Under the pieces are notes generated by a model. The model searched no databases, was not told the DNA's origin, and saw nothing but the letters and a program-made list of their open reading frames with translations. DNA of 64,000 nt from an uncultured Pseudomonadales bacterium (lineage in GTDB: Bacteria; Pseudomonadota; Gammaproteobacteria; Pseudomonadales; Azotimanducaceae). Where the stretch lies: contig CALSMJ010000004.1 of the NCBI GenBank assembly GCA_943787425.1, forward strand, positions 62,001 through 126,000. Direction: 5' to 3'. Below, piece after piece: positions 1 through 9,167 of the stretch (its first letter is position 1; each line of letters begins with the position of its first letter). The translations under genes were made by a program, and so were the position numbers.

Positions 1-373
1 GCTGAGCCGGAATGCCCGTCGTTTGGGTTTTGGTTGGATCAGGACGCGCGGCGATAAGATCATCGGGGGCAGCCCCCAAACGGGTGGCGCGCTCGGTGAT
101 TTCAGCAGTTGTTAGGATGCCGGATTCGACCAATAAGGTTTCAACCGCCCCCAGCCAGCGGCCATAGTAACCGTGCTCGAGATAGGCCTTGGGGTCAATC
201 CGTTCAACGGCATGTCGAAATTGATCAATGTTGGTGTAGGCGCCGGCTTGAGCCGAGGCGCGTACCAAGGTGAATACCACGGCTTCCCAGCGGTCTTTAA
301 ACACGGGTTCATCGCGGTGATAACCCAGCGCGTTATGGCCGGCTTGCCCACCCAGATCATGAATGCCATCCAT
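1..373 (-). CDS. nthB: Nitrile hydratase beta subunit, 5' part (cut by the window edge)
   Basis: Translating the reverse strand from 373 gives a protein opening with MDGIHDLGG, followed by EPVFKDRWEAVVF, then NIDQFRHAVERI and YYGRWLGAVETLL. This is the helical N-terminal region of nitrile hydratase beta subunits, which hydrate nitriles to amides together with a metal-binding alpha subunit. About 124 codons are visible; the C-terminal SH3-like barrel lies beyond the left edge. An in-frame ATG at 415 would add 14 residues, but the family begins at MDGIHD and an AGGG lies upstream of 373. The gene follows a sodium:solute symporter on the same strand, which may import the nitrile or export the amide (inference). 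The alpha subunit is not in the window. Confidence 0.85.
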   Translation of the reverse strand, partial: MDGIHDLGGQAGHNALGYHRDEPVFKDRWEAVVFTLVRASAQAGAYTNIDQFRHAVERIDPKAYLEHGYYGRWLGAVETLLVESGILTTAEITERATRLGAAPDDLIAARPDPTKTQTTGIPAQ

Positions 374-538
374 GCGATTGCGCCCTAAAAGTGATTCTGC
401 TGATCTTGAAGCCATTAGTCGACGTTGGCAAGCTGCGCCCTAAACGCCGCTCTGGGTTCCTGCTCGAGTTTCACTTGCCCGCCTGGGCGTGCTTCTCAGA
501 AGGCCTGCCCCTGGCCAGTATTCGATGATGGCAATCAT

Positions 539-2155
539 TCAGGCGCCCAGGCGGTGGGCCTGAGCGCCAAGCGTTGAGGGGTTTTGCTGAACATCGGCTG
601 GATCATTAAACATTAAGTCTAAGTGTGTTTTGGGCAGGGGCCTGGAGACCTTAGACACGGTGACGGTTAACAGCACTGAGGCAATTTCACCCAGGACCGC
701 GCAGGAATAGGGGTTTGGACCTTCCTCATAAAGCCACAGAGCAGGCGCATAGGCAAAGGTGCCAATAAGCCATTGGGGGTCAATCAGTTGCGCGTGAGCC
801 ACAATAAACACAATAAAACCGCCGAGAAGACCAGCAATAGCGCCCGCCAATGTCACGCCGCGCCAAAGCGCGCCCACAACCAAGGGCCCGGCAAAGGCGG
901 CCATCATACCCCCGACGCCAATCCAGACGATTAAGGACACGTTCACATCCATCAACGACCACGCCATGATCATACAGATGAGCAGCACCGCGATCGTTGA
1001 AACGCGAGAAATGAGGAGAATCCTGCGATCAAGCCGTTCTGGATCAATATCCGGATGAAACATGGGAACGAACGTTCGTCGATAGAGGTCATTTGCAATG
1101 ATTTGAGAGGACGACACAACGAGACCGTCAGCGGTGCTCATAACCGCCGATAGGACGCCAATACCAATGAGTGCGGCAAGCCAGGTTGGAAAAATCTCAA
1201 TGAAGAGAAGTGGCAGCGCCTGATTGGGGTTAGCGCCCTCGGCATATAAAGCGTCGCCAAAGTAGGCGCGGGCGAGTAATCCGCCAAGACCCAGCATGCC
1301 CAGCATTAAGCCAAACAGCGCGGCGAGCTTAACAAATTGAAAACGGTCGCGAGTGGAATCCAGCGCCCATAATTTATTGCCTAAATGTGGCAGCAGGCCA
1401 AGGGGCATGTGCGCAAAGGCAATGACAAAGATCGACCACCAAGAATGATAAAGCGGCGTGCTGGGGTTGAGTGCTGTGGCGAGATTCGGGTCTTGGGCTT
1501 CGAGGTTATCCACGAGCGCAAATAGGCCGCCATCGATGCCGTAACCCACTAGGGTCAAAACGATCACGAGAACAGCGAGCACCAGCATGAGCGCGCCTTG
1601 AAAGCCGTCGGTCAAGATGTCCGCATGCGCGCCGCCTAAAACGACGTAGAACAATAAAACAAGCGTTGTGATCCCGAGCGCCCATTCAGCGTTCAAGCCC
1701 AGCATGATTTCAAACATGACCACGCCCGATACGAGCTGCCCGGCAAGGTAGAAAAATAAAACCAAGGACAACAAGGACACGGCCAGGCGCATAAATTCTG
1801 ATTGATAGCGGTCACCCAGGTACTCAGGAATAGAGCGGTTACCGAAACGGTTGCCGGAGGTTGCGATCAGCCGCATTGAGATCAAAATGCCGACATAAAC
1901 GCCAATGGGGTAGAGGAAATTCCCCCAATTTGCTGCAAGCCCCCACTCATAACTCAGGGCTGGACTGCCTAAAAAGGTCGCGCCACTGGCGGTTGAAGCG
2001 GCGAAGGCGAGCGCGAGGAAAAACGGCCCGTAGGCGCCGCGTGCCGTTGCGAAATCGTCGGCATGTTTGATTTTTCGCTGCGCGTATAGACCGATTCCGA
2101 CCATAAGGGCGATGTACAGCGCTAAAAAGAGCCAGGACCATTCCGTTAAATTCAT
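539..2155 (-). CDS. Sodium:solute symporter (SSS family)
   Basis: An inner-membrane protein of 538 residues with about 13 hydrophobic segments, the usual size and topology of SSS transporters (TC 2.A.21). The early GIGLYAQRKIKHADDFATA stretch and the region after it (ASGATFLGSPALSYEWG) match the start of this family, which couples sodium entry to uptake of organic acids, sugars or amino acids. The ATG at 2155 is chosen over the upstream one at 2179 because a strong GGGAGGT ribosome site lies just before it. The stop TGA is followed by the short gap to the nitrile hydratase subunit, so the two may be co-transcribed. The substrate is unknown; a nitrile-derived acid or amide would fit the context (inference). 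Confidence 0.9.
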   Translation of the reverse strand: MNLTEWSWLFLALYIALMVGIGLYAQRKIKHADDFATARGAYGPFFLALAFAASTASGATFLGSPALSYEWGLAANWGNFLYPIGVYVGILISMRLIATSGNRFGNRSIPEYLGDRYQSEFMRLAVSLLSLVLFFYLAGQLVSGVVMFEIMLGLNAEWALGITTLVLLFYVVLGGAHADILTDGFQGALMLVLAVLVIVLTLVGYGIDGGLFALVDNLEAQDPNLATALNPSTPLYHSWWSIFVIAFAHMPLGLLPHLGNKLWALDSTRDRFQFVKLAALFGLMLGMLGLGGLLARAYFGDALYAEGANPNQALPLLFIEIFPTWLAALIGIGVLSAVMSTADGLVVSSSQIIANDLYRRTFVPMFHPDIDPERLDRRILLISRVSTIAVLLICMIMAWSLMDVNVSLIVWIGVGGMMAAFAGPLVVGALWRGVTLAGAIAGLLGGFIVFIVAHAQLIDPQWLIGTFAYAPALWLYEEGPNPYSCAVLGEIASVLLTVTVSKVSRPLPKTHLDLMFNDPADVQQNPSTLGAQAHRLGA

Positions 2156-2463
2156 GGTGACCTCCCTGAAAGGATTCAATCATGTTTAAAGCGCTGATGG
2201 AAATCCGAGATTTTGGTGTAAACCACGCTGGCCGACGCTAAAGCGCAGGGGTCTTCGGGCTCTGTGTCTGAAGGCGAAGTGTTATCGCCGGCCTAGGCTG
2301 ACATCACGCGCGATCCGCGGCGCCGATTTTGGGCATGTTTGTCGGCTTAGAACATCTCGGCAAAAGGATGTTGAGGGTGCCAGACATAATTGATTAGCGT
2401 GATGGTCGGTGATCAGATGCTAGACGAGGTCTGATGAAAGGACCATGATCAAGGTTTCGGGGA
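2156..2463. other. Divergent intergenic region
   Basis: About 308 bases separate the symporter from the plus-strand outer-membrane gene and must hold both promoters. I see no convincing small gene. An imperfect operator-like inverted repeat (ATCAGA at 2412-2417, TCTGAT at 2430-2435) lies about 30 bases before the plus-strand start. No clear sigma-70 boxes stood out. Confidence 0.4.
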
Positions 2464-4965
2464 ATGCGTTTTATGTTCGATAACACGTTTAAGCACTGGA
2501 TCGTTTATATCAGTCTCGGTCTTGGATGCCTGCCCGGGACGCATGCCAGTCCCGGTGTTCAAGAAGTGATCGGTGAGCTGGATCGTATTCCGATGCACCG
2601 TATTTCAGTTGAGACGCGTTCCCATGCGTTGGTCGACGTTAAAATAGACGGTCGGGTCACAGAAGCCGTCTGGCAGGACCTTCCTACCTTTGACAACATG
2701 ATTGTGGCAGTACCGGGGACCGGAGCGCCGGGCGCCTATCCAACCGATATCCGAGTCTTTGCCACAGAGAAAGGCTTTTTCGTCTCCGCGGTGATGCAGC
2801 AACCGGTTGCCTCTTTGGTGCAGCGTTTGACGCCTCGGGATCAGTTCATCGACCGCGACACCTTCGGGTTTACCTTAGATACCACTGGCGCCGGTTTGTA
2901 TGCCTATTGGTTTATTGTAGCGTTGGGTGATGCGGTCATGGATGGCAAAGTGCTACCAGAGCGGCGCTATACCAATGATTGGGATGGCCCTTGGGTTGGA
3001 AAGTCTGCAGTCACTGAGAGTGGTTGGAGTGTTGAGATGTATCTGCCCTGGTCGATGATGAACTTGCCGGAGTCGGATGCTCTGAGAACCATCGGATTTG
3101 CTGCGAGCCGGCAGATTTCCAGTGAGAATGAACGCTATCAATGGCCGGGCCATTCCTACTCTTCTCCTCAGTTTGTAACGGCGCTCAATGAGATGCAGCT
3201 GCGGGGGATTGAGCCCCGGATGCAATGGAGTTTGATCCCGTTTTTATCCGGAACAATCGATGATGCCCGGGATGAAAAAGCGGCGCGCGCAGGCGTTGAT
3301 ATCACTTGGCAGCCGAACAGCCTAGTGTCGGTCAATGCGACCTTGAATCCTGATTTTGGGGCAGTTGAAGCCGATGATGTGGTTTTGAATCTTACCGCGC
3401 TTGAAACCTTCTTTCCTGAGAAGCGGTTGTTCTTCTTGGAAGGTAGCGAAGTATTTGAAACAACGCCGAGGGCAAATTCGGGTAATAGTTTGCGCGAGAC
3501 GACCAACGAAAACTTTGCCACCACCTCCCGGCGGGTTTTCGTGACCGATTTTATGCCGGCGCCCATTAGCCTCCTCAATACCCGGCGCATCGGGGGAACC
3601 GCGAATCAAGTGGACGTTCCACAAGAACTTGCGCCTGCTCGCGGTGAGCGGAATTTACCCACCAACCTTTTGGGCGCGGTGAAACTCACTGGCGGCGCCA
3701 GTGGCTTTCGTTATGGCGCGATGACGGCCATTGAGGATGAGGTCTCCTGGCGTGCAACGGATGCTTTAGGTCGGGATCAGCAGATCATTGATGCCGGTCG
3801 TGATTTTAGCGTGTTGAGGCTTTTATACGAGCGCAACGATGAGAGTCGATTGGGATTGGGTTATCTAGGCACCCAAGTTATCGGGCCACGGTATGAGGCC
3901 AGCGTGCACGGCCTCGACGTGCACTATGGTTTAGGAGGTGGGTTGTTTGGTGTGGATTTGCAACTGGTTCAAAGTGATCGAGCCGGGGAAACTGGGCGCG
4001 GCGGTGTGCTCGATGTGCGCTATGCCGCAAGTTCTGCGATTCAGCATAAGTTTGAATTCGAATATTTTGATCCAAAGGTCAACGTCAACGATTTAGGCTT
4101 TTTACGGCGCAATAACTACCGCGGTGGTCAATACCTTTTAAGTTACGCCTATCCAAAACCTGGTCGTTGGTTTCAGGCCGCCCGGGGCACGGTCATCTTT
4201 AGACATCAAGAGAACCTCACCGTAGGACAGGTTGTCGATCAGGGCGTCTTTTGGCGAAATACGTTGGTCCTGAAGGGCCGTAATACCATTCGTTCGGCGG
4301 TTGCGTATTTGCCGAGCCGCTATGAAGATCGAAATAGTCGAGGCAATGGCGCCTATAAAACCTCGGATCGAATCTGGCTGAATGCCTTATGGGCAACCGA
4401 TGCGAGCCGGCCGCTGAGTTTCTCGACCAGCATTGGCGGCCTGCAGGAGGATCTTGGCGACTGGACCCTCAATCTAACCGCGGGGGTCACCGCTCGGTTA
4501 TCAGATAGTCTTTATTTTGACCTTGATTTAGCCTACAAGCTTCGAAAAGGTTGGGTGGTCTACCAAGGTGGACGCGAGTTTGGCGCGTTCGATGCCATCG
4601 ATCTGCAACCGAGCTTTGATTTGAATTGGTTTGTGGCGGCCGACCATCAAATCAAATTCAGTTTCCAGTGGGCGGGGGTCAAGGCCTACGAAACAGCGGC
4701 CTACGGGGTTCCCGAAACAGATGGGGCGCTACAGCGTCGAGCACAGTTGGCGGCGCCTCGCGACTTCACCGTCAGTCTGTTGACAACGCAGGTGCGCTAC
4801 CGTTGGGAAATTGCGCCCTTGACGGATTTTTATGTGGTTTATAATCGTGGCAATCAGTTGCCGCCGACGCAAGACGATGCCTTTGGCGATCTGCTCAGTG
4901 AGGCGTTCCAGGACCCGGTGATCAGTAGTCTAGTGGTGAAGCTGCGGTATCGCTTTGGTGGTTGA
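2464..4965 (+). CDS. DUF5916-type outer-membrane protein with N-terminal CBM9-like domain
   Basis: An 833-residue protein with a hydrophobic N-terminus resembling a signal peptide (around residues 10-29). It is followed by a carbohydrate-binding-family-9-like beta domain at about 50-230 (KIDGRVTEAVW, then DRDTFGFTLDT). A long beta-rich C-terminal half follows, containing NPDFGAVEADDVVLNLTALE and FFPEKRLFFLEGSEVF, the signature of the DUF5916 family. It ends with an alternating beta strand (VVKLRYRFGG), as in outer-membrane barrels. Members occur in marine proteobacteria and Bacteroidetes; their role is not established. It stands alone between divergent and convergent neighbours. An ATG three codons downstream is an alternative start. 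Confidence 0.8.
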   Translation: MRFMFDNTFKHWIVYISLGLGCLPGTHASPGVQEVIGELDRIPMHRISVETRSHALVDVKIDGRVTEAVWQDLPTFDNMIVAVPGTGAPGAYPTDIRVFATEKGFFVSAVMQQPVASLVQRLTPRDQFIDRDTFGFTLDTTGAGLYAYWFIVALGDAVMDGKVLPERRYTNDWDGPWVGKSAVTESGWSVEMYLPWSMMNLPESDALRTIGFAASRQISSENERYQWPGHSYSSPQFVTALNEMQLRGIEPRMQWSLIPFLSGTIDDARDEKAARAGVDITWQPNSLVSVNATLNPDFGAVEADDVVLNLTALETFFPEKRLFFLEGSEVFETTPRANSGNSLRETTNENFATTSRRVFVTDFMPAPISLLNTRRIGGTANQVDVPQELAPARGERNLPTNLLGAVKLTGGASGFRYGAMTAIEDEVSWRATDALGRDQQIIDAGRDFSVLRLLYERNDESRLGLGYLGTQVIGPRYEASVHGLDVHYGLGGGLFGVDLQLVQSDRAGETGRGGVLDVRYAASSAIQHKFEFEYFDPKVNVNDLGFLRRNNYRGGQYLLSYAYPKPGRWFQAARGTVIFRHQENLTVGQVVDQGVFWRNTLVLKGRNTIRSAVAYLPSRYEDRNSRGNGAYKTSDRIWLNALWATDASRPLSFSTSIGGLQEDLGDWTLNLTAGVTARLSDSLYFDLDLAYKLRKGWVVYQGGREFGAFDAIDLQPSFDLNWFVAADHQIKFSFQWAGVKAYETAAYGVPETDGALQRRAQLAAPRDFTVSLLTTQVRYRWEIAPLTDFYVVYNRGNQLPPTQDDAFGDLLSEAFQDPVISSLVVKLRYRFGG

Positions 4966-4980
4966 AGGGATGCTTTTTGT

Positions 4981-5412
4981 TTAGTCGGATTCGCCGAACA
5001 TCAGCAGAAAATCATTGATCGGGAAGCGAGTTGTTGAGACTTTGGCGGTTTCATAAATGGTATTGAGCGATTCGAAAGGCATATCATCGGCTGCGCGATA
5101 GCCCATAGACCAATCTGGAAAAAAGCGCGCACTAATCTGGTCTTCAAACAAAATGCTGAGCACTTCGTGTCGCGAGTCTGCTTGAATGCGATCGTAGATC
5201 GCGTTGATCGCATCAATATGCCCTTCAATTAACTGCATAAAGTAGCCGTTGTGATAGAGCAAGGCGCCTGTTACAGACGCGGCGGCATTGTTGCGCCGAC
5301 AATTAATTAAGAGTTGGTCTAAATCGTGTGCACTAAAAACATCGATCGCTTTGCTGAGGTAAGTTTTACTCACCAGGTTTTGATGATCATCGACTGCTAT
5401 TGGATTCGTCAT
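4981..5412 (-). CDS. BLUF-domain blue-light sensor, single domain
   Basis: The 143 residues are almost all one BLUF domain, which binds FAD and signals blue light through hydrogen-bond rearrangement. The key residues align by spacing with AppA: Tyr18, Asn42, Gln60 (YFMQLIEG), Trp101 and Met103 (FPDWSMGY). The flavin site therefore looks intact. A short C-terminal extension follows, with no recognisable output domain, as in short BLUF proteins that act through a partner. GAGGAG lies about 11 bases before the ATG. The gene is convergent with the outer-membrane gene and divergent from the serine hydrolase; neither neighbour is an obvious partner (no EAL, GGDEF or MerR protein nearby). Confidence 0.9.
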   Translation of the reverse strand: MTNPIAVDDHQNLVSKTYLSKAIDVFSAHDLDQLLINCRRNNAAASVTGALLYHNGYFMQLIEGHIDAINAIYDRIQADSRHEVLSILFEDQISARFFPDWSMGYRAADDMPFESLNTIYETAKVSTTRFPINDFLLMFGESD

Positions 5413-5612
5413 GAACGCTAGGCTCCTCAGTCACTGGGATGCTTTTATCCCGACCAGCTGGGATTTTTTTTAATTTGGGACGCAGAGTTTAGCAAAAAAA
5501 CGCAACCAAATTCTAAAAAAGCCGTATTTCATGCTGAGCGAACCTGCCCAGGCCAGCAAGCCCTGTGTTATCTTCGAAGCACGGCGCGACGCGCGACTTG
5601 AGGGGCGAGACG

Positions 5613-6827
5613 ATGGTTATTAATCCGAAAGCGGCGGGTTTATCAAAGTCTCGTCTCGAGCGTATTACGGATCACTTGCAGCACAACTATATTGATACGG
5701 GCAAATTATCAGGCTGTCAGACGTTGGTTGCGCGCAAGGGCGTGATCGGCTACTTCTCCTCACTGGGTTACGCAGATCTCCAGCCGCAAAGGCCTGTCCA
5801 GGACGACACCATATTTCGAATTTATTCCATGAGTAAGCCTGTGACTTCGGTGGCGCTCATGCAGCTCTATGAGCGTGGATTGTTTCAACTCAACGATCCT
5901 ATTTCGCGGGTCATTCCGCAATGGCGAGATATGAAGGTCTACACGGACAAGGGCGCAAGTCATGAGAAAGACTTTGAGCCGCTCGCATCGCCCGTGACTT
6001 TTCGGCACATTTTGAGTCACACCGCTGGATTGTCTTACGGTAATGGTCAGCATCACGTCGATGCGTTGTATCGAAAAGCGGGCTTGGATCGGCATTCAGG
6101 GATGAGCCTTCGATCGTTTGTCGAATTGCTTGGGACGCTCCCGCTGCACTTTCAGCCGGGAAGGGCCTGGTTGTACTCCTACGCAACCGATGTCTGTGGG
6201 TATTTGGTTGAAGCGCTGTCCGGACGCTCTTTGGGAGACTATTTGAGAACCGAGATTTTTGAGCCCCTCGAGATGCACGATACGGGCTTTTATGTGCCAG
6301 AGGAGAAAGCTCAGCGCTTTGCAGCGAACTATCAGCGTGGACCGGATAAAACTTTGTCTGTGATCGATGATCCGAGGTCGAGCGCATATCTCAAGCCGCC
6401 GGTTTTCGAGTCCGGTGGCGGCGGTTTGGTGAGCACCAGCCAGGATTATTTTAATTTCTGCCAGATGTTGATCCAAGGCGGATGCTGGCGAGATCAGAGA
6501 ATTTTGAGCCGACGAACGCTCGCGCTGATGACGCAAAATCACTTAGGTGGTCACCGAGATCTGACTCAGATGGCGATGGGCAGTTTTTCTGAAACGGCCT
6601 ACGAAGGCATCGGCTTCGGGCTGGGTTTTGCGCTGAATTTGAATGAAGTGGCCTCAGGACAGATCGGGGCTGGGGACTTTTATTGGGGGGGTGCGGCGTC
6701 AACGATTTTTTCAGTGGACCCGAGTGAGGCCTTGGTCATCATTTTTATGACGCAACTGATGCCGTCCTCTACGTTTAACTTTAGGGGCCAATTGAAGAAC
6801 ATTGTCTATGGCGCAATAGATGATTAG
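5613..6827 (+). CDS. Serine hydrolase of the beta-lactamase / class C penicillin-binding family
   Basis: A protein of 404 residues with the serine beta-lactamase-like fold. The nucleophile motif SxxK is at Ser72-Lys75 (SMSK) and the tyrosine motif YSY at 188-190, followed by CGYLVEALSGRSLGDYL. A GGGGLVSTSQDY segment and a late YWGGAASTIF segment also fit this family. Such proteins in catabolic bacteria are often esterases (EstB-like) rather than true beta-lactamases. No signal peptide is visible, so a cytoplasmic esterase is more likely (inference). The ATG at 5613 has a GAGGGG site; a GTG 48 bases upstream keeps the frame open but lacks one. The following crotonase gene is in the same direction. 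Confidence 0.85.
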   Translation: MVINPKAAGLSKSRLERITDHLQHNYIDTGKLSGCQTLVARKGVIGYFSSLGYADLQPQRPVQDDTIFRIYSMSKPVTSVALMQLYERGLFQLNDPISRVIPQWRDMKVYTDKGASHEKDFEPLASPVTFRHILSHTAGLSYGNGQHHVDALYRKAGLDRHSGMSLRSFVELLGTLPLHFQPGRAWLYSYATDVCGYLVEALSGRSLGDYLRTEIFEPLEMHDTGFYVPEEKAQRFAANYQRGPDKTLSVIDDPRSSAYLKPPVFESGGGGLVSTSQDYFNFCQMLIQGGCWRDQRILSRRTLALMTQNHLGGHRDLTQMAMGSFSETAYEGIGFGLGFALNLNEVASGQIGAGDFYWGGAASTIFSVDPSEALVIIFMTQLMPSSTFNFRGQLKNIVYGAIDD

Positions 6828-6937
6828 GATGAACACGAGGGTTATTTTCGGGTCAGATAAAGGGCGGGGTTACATCAATCCTACTCGCCAGCAAGAGCAG
6901 GTATAAGGCCTATTGTTTTAATGAATAAGGGGTAACT

Positions 6938-7783
6938 ATGAGTCAGACGTTTAATACCATCCGATACGAGCCTGTGAAAAATGGCGTTGCAAGGATCGTC
7001 ATTAGTCGAGATGAAGCACGCAATGCTCAAAACCGAGAAATGACGTACGAGCTCAATACAGCCTTTGATTTGGCAGCACAGGATAACGAGGTCAACGTCA
7101 TCGTCTTGGCGGCCGACGGGAAGCATTTCTCTTCCGGACATGATTTACGGGATCGGGCCAAGCTGTCTGAGTTTGAAACGGTTGGAACTTGGGGAGGATT
7201 CGATTTGCCGGGATCGGAAGGATCTTGGGCAGTTGAGGCGGAAATTTATTTGGGCATGTGTTGGCGCTGGCGAAACATTCCCAAGCCAATCATTGCGGAA
7301 GTGCAAGGTAAAGTGATTGCAGGGGGCCTGATGTTGATCTGGGTTTGCGACATGATTATCGCAAGTGATGACGCCAGCTTCTCTGACCCCGTGGTCGCCT
7401 TCGGAGTCAATGGCGTTGAGTATTTTGCCCACCCGTGGGAAGTGGGCGTGCGCAAGGCCAAAGAAATGTTGTTTACGGGTGAGGCCATCTCGGCAGAGGA
7501 CGCTAAATCGTTTGGTATGGTGAATCATGTGGTGCCGCGCGCTGATTTAACCGAGTTCACGACTGATATGGCGGAGCACATTGCCCAGCGTCCGAGCTTT
7601 GGTTTGAAGCTTGCTAAACAGTCGGTCAATCAAATGCAGGATAGTCAGGGCCTTTGGACCGCGCTGCAAGCGGCGATGAGCTTGCAACAGCTCGGGCATG
7701 CGAATAATCAGCAGGTCCATGGTATGGGGGTCGACCCAAAAGGGGCTGAGATCATTCGAGCGCAGGCACAGCGGAAAAGTTAG
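6938..7783 (+). CDS. Enoyl-CoA hydratase/isomerase family protein
   Basis: A 281-residue crotonase-fold protein. The oxyanion-hole segments are visible as LAADGKHFSSGHDL near residue 55 and GKVIAGGLMLIWVCDMIIAS near 125, followed by DPVVAFGVNGVEYFAHPWEVG and the C-terminal FGLKLAKQSVNQ helix. Family members hydrate or isomerise acyl-CoA double bonds; the exact reaction is not set by sequence alone. The insertion around residues 70-95 is longer than in classical EchA. The start ATG follows AAGGGG. It lies 110 bases after the serine hydrolase in the same direction, so co-expression is possible. Confidence 0.9.
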   Translation: MSQTFNTIRYEPVKNGVARIVISRDEARNAQNREMTYELNTAFDLAAQDNEVNVIVLAADGKHFSSGHDLRDRAKLSEFETVGTWGGFDLPGSEGSWAVEAEIYLGMCWRWRNIPKPIIAEVQGKVIAGGLMLIWVCDMIIASDDASFSDPVVAFGVNGVEYFAHPWEVGVRKAKEMLFTGEAISAEDAKSFGMVNHVVPRADLTEFTTDMAEHIAQRPSFGLKLAKQSVNQMQDSQGLWTALQAAMSLQQLGHANNQQVHGMGVDPKGAEIIRAQAQRKS

Positions 7784-7994
7784 CGTGTGATGTCCGCTGG
7801 GCGGTAACCGCCGGTTTCAGGCGTCCCTGCGGATTCCACCCCACTTCAAATCAGCAGCGGATCGTTTTCACGCATTGGATCGCGACCGCAAGCATGTATT
7901 CGCGTCGCGCTGGGAATCGGGGTCAGGACTGCGCCTAGGGTTTTGCAGGTCAAAGCGCTGTACAGGAGACCCGGGCGGAAACCGTTATTACAGC

Positions 7995-8021
7995 TAAAAC
8001 GGCTGGCGCGTCGCGCCAGCC
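7995..8021 (-). terminator. Rho-independent terminator of the Rieske-CaiB operon
   Basis: A perfect 10-bp stem with a one-base centre occupies 8001-8021 (GGCTGGCGCG then its complement). On the minus strand it is followed by GTTTTAG. It lies just after the stop of the CaiB-family gene. The rest of the 247-base gap between 7784 and 8030 shows no gene. Confidence 0.75.
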
Positions 8022-8030
8022 GCACCTAGT

Positions 8031-9167
8031 TCAGTTCGGCAGTTTAAATTCCTCACGGATCGATACCGTGCTCGAACCCAATGCAGGCGCAGGTCGGATC
8101 GGATTGGGCGAATGATTGCCAAAGCGTGCATTGCGCGCCACCAAACGCATCGCGCCGGCAACGGGGTCTTCAATTAGGCTAATAATGCCAGCGGCCTCAA
8201 CTTGAGGGTCATTGATGATTTCCGCTGGGGTCAGAACGATGCCGTGGGGAACATCTTCGGCTGCAAATCGGGCGCTCAAATCGGCGGTAGACCATTTAGC
8301 GACTTCCTGGGCGATGTCATCGACCAACTGCGAGAAATTGGCATACATCGATGGCAAATCAGCGAACCTTGGGTCTTCGATCCAATCTGGACGGGCGAGC
8401 GCGCGACACATCCCTTGGAATTCACCGTGCTGAACACAAATTAGGGTGACATGGCCGTCTTGTGTCGCCAGCGTGCGATACATCGTGGTGATATCGGCCC
8501 CGGGCCATTCAGGGGTTTCAACAAAGCTCTCGGAGAAAAAGCGATCAGGCCAAATAAAATATAGGCAAGCTTCGAGCATTGAAATTTCAACCTGCTGACC
8601 GTGGCCGCTGTTCAATCGCTCGATGTAGGCGGCTGTTACCGCTTGCGCGGCGGTGAGCGCAGTGATCTTGTCGCAAACCATCATCTTGATCAGCTCCGGT
8701 TGGCCGTTCATCGCTTGCGCACTGGCGAAACCAGCGAAGGCTTGGATAACCGGATCGTAAACACGGCGATCTGAGTAGGGACCGTGAGTGCCAACACCAT
8801 TAATCGAGACATAAATGAGTTGCGGGTTAATGGCTTTTAATTCGTTATAGCCGATACCCAGCCGCTCCATCACGCCGGGCCGATAATTCTGAATCAAGAT
8901 GTCGACTGTGGCCGCCATTGATTTGATCGCAGCAATGCCAGACGCCTGCTGAAGGTCTAGGACGATGGAGTCTTTGTTTCGATTCAGGGCTGTAAAGAGG
9001 CTCGAGACCCCTCGGTTTAAAGCGCCGCCCATCCGCATGCTGTCACCGGTTGGGTTTTCAACCTTGATCACCCGAGCACCCTGATCCGCGAGGATGGCGG
9101 TTGCGAGGGGTCCAGAGATGACACTCGTTAAATCTAAGACTGTAATGCCTGCAAGGGGTCCGCTCAT
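8031..9167 (-). CDS. CaiB/BaiF-family (class III) CoA-transferase
   Basis: A protein of 378 residues, normal for formyl-CoA-transferase-like enzymes. It opens with PLAGITVLDLTSVISGP and GARVIKVENP, and contains the NRNKDSIVLDL segment of the nucleotide-binding half. The candidate catalytic aspartate, which forms the acyl-anhydride intermediate, is Asp166 in VCDKITALTAA. These enzymes move CoA between acyl-CoA and a carboxylic acid, activating a substrate without ATP. Its ATG overlaps the end of the upstream crotonase by 4 bases, showing translational coupling. It is the last gene of the Rieske operon, so it probably activates the acid made by the earlier steps (inference). Confidence 0.92.
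   Translation of the reverse strand: MSGPLAGITVLDLTSVISGPLATAILADQGARVIKVENPTGDSMRMGGALNRGVSSLFTALNRNKDSIVLDLQQASGIAAIKSMAATVDILIQNYRPGVMERLGIGYNELKAINPQLIYVSINGVGTHGPYSDRRVYDPVIQAFAGFASAQAMNGQPELIKMMVCDKITALTAAQAVTAAYIERLNSGHGQQVEISMLEACLYFIWPDRFFSESFVETPEWPGADITTMYRTLATQDGHVTLICVQHGEFQGMCRALARPDWIEDPRFADLPSMYANFSQLVDDIAQEVAKWSTADLSARFAAEDVPHGIVLTPAEIINDPQVEAAGIISLIEDPVAGAMRLVARNARFGNHSPNPIRPAPALGSSTVSIREEFKLPN

Noticed and set aside
173..388. Plus-strand ORF at the left edge
   Set aside because: It is the antisense shadow of the nitrile hydratase beta gene.
374..538. Gene between the symporter and nitrile hydratase
   Set aside because: An ATG directly follows the symporter stop, but the frame ends after 32 codons. 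A plausible C-terminal-looking end (LEQEPRAAFRAQLANVD) is in another frame. Too short and inconsistent to call; perhaps a remnant.
5440..5480. Terminator hairpin with T8 near the BLUF gene
   Set aside because: GGGAT/ATCCC is short and the region is divergent, upstream of both genes, so termination has no obvious target.
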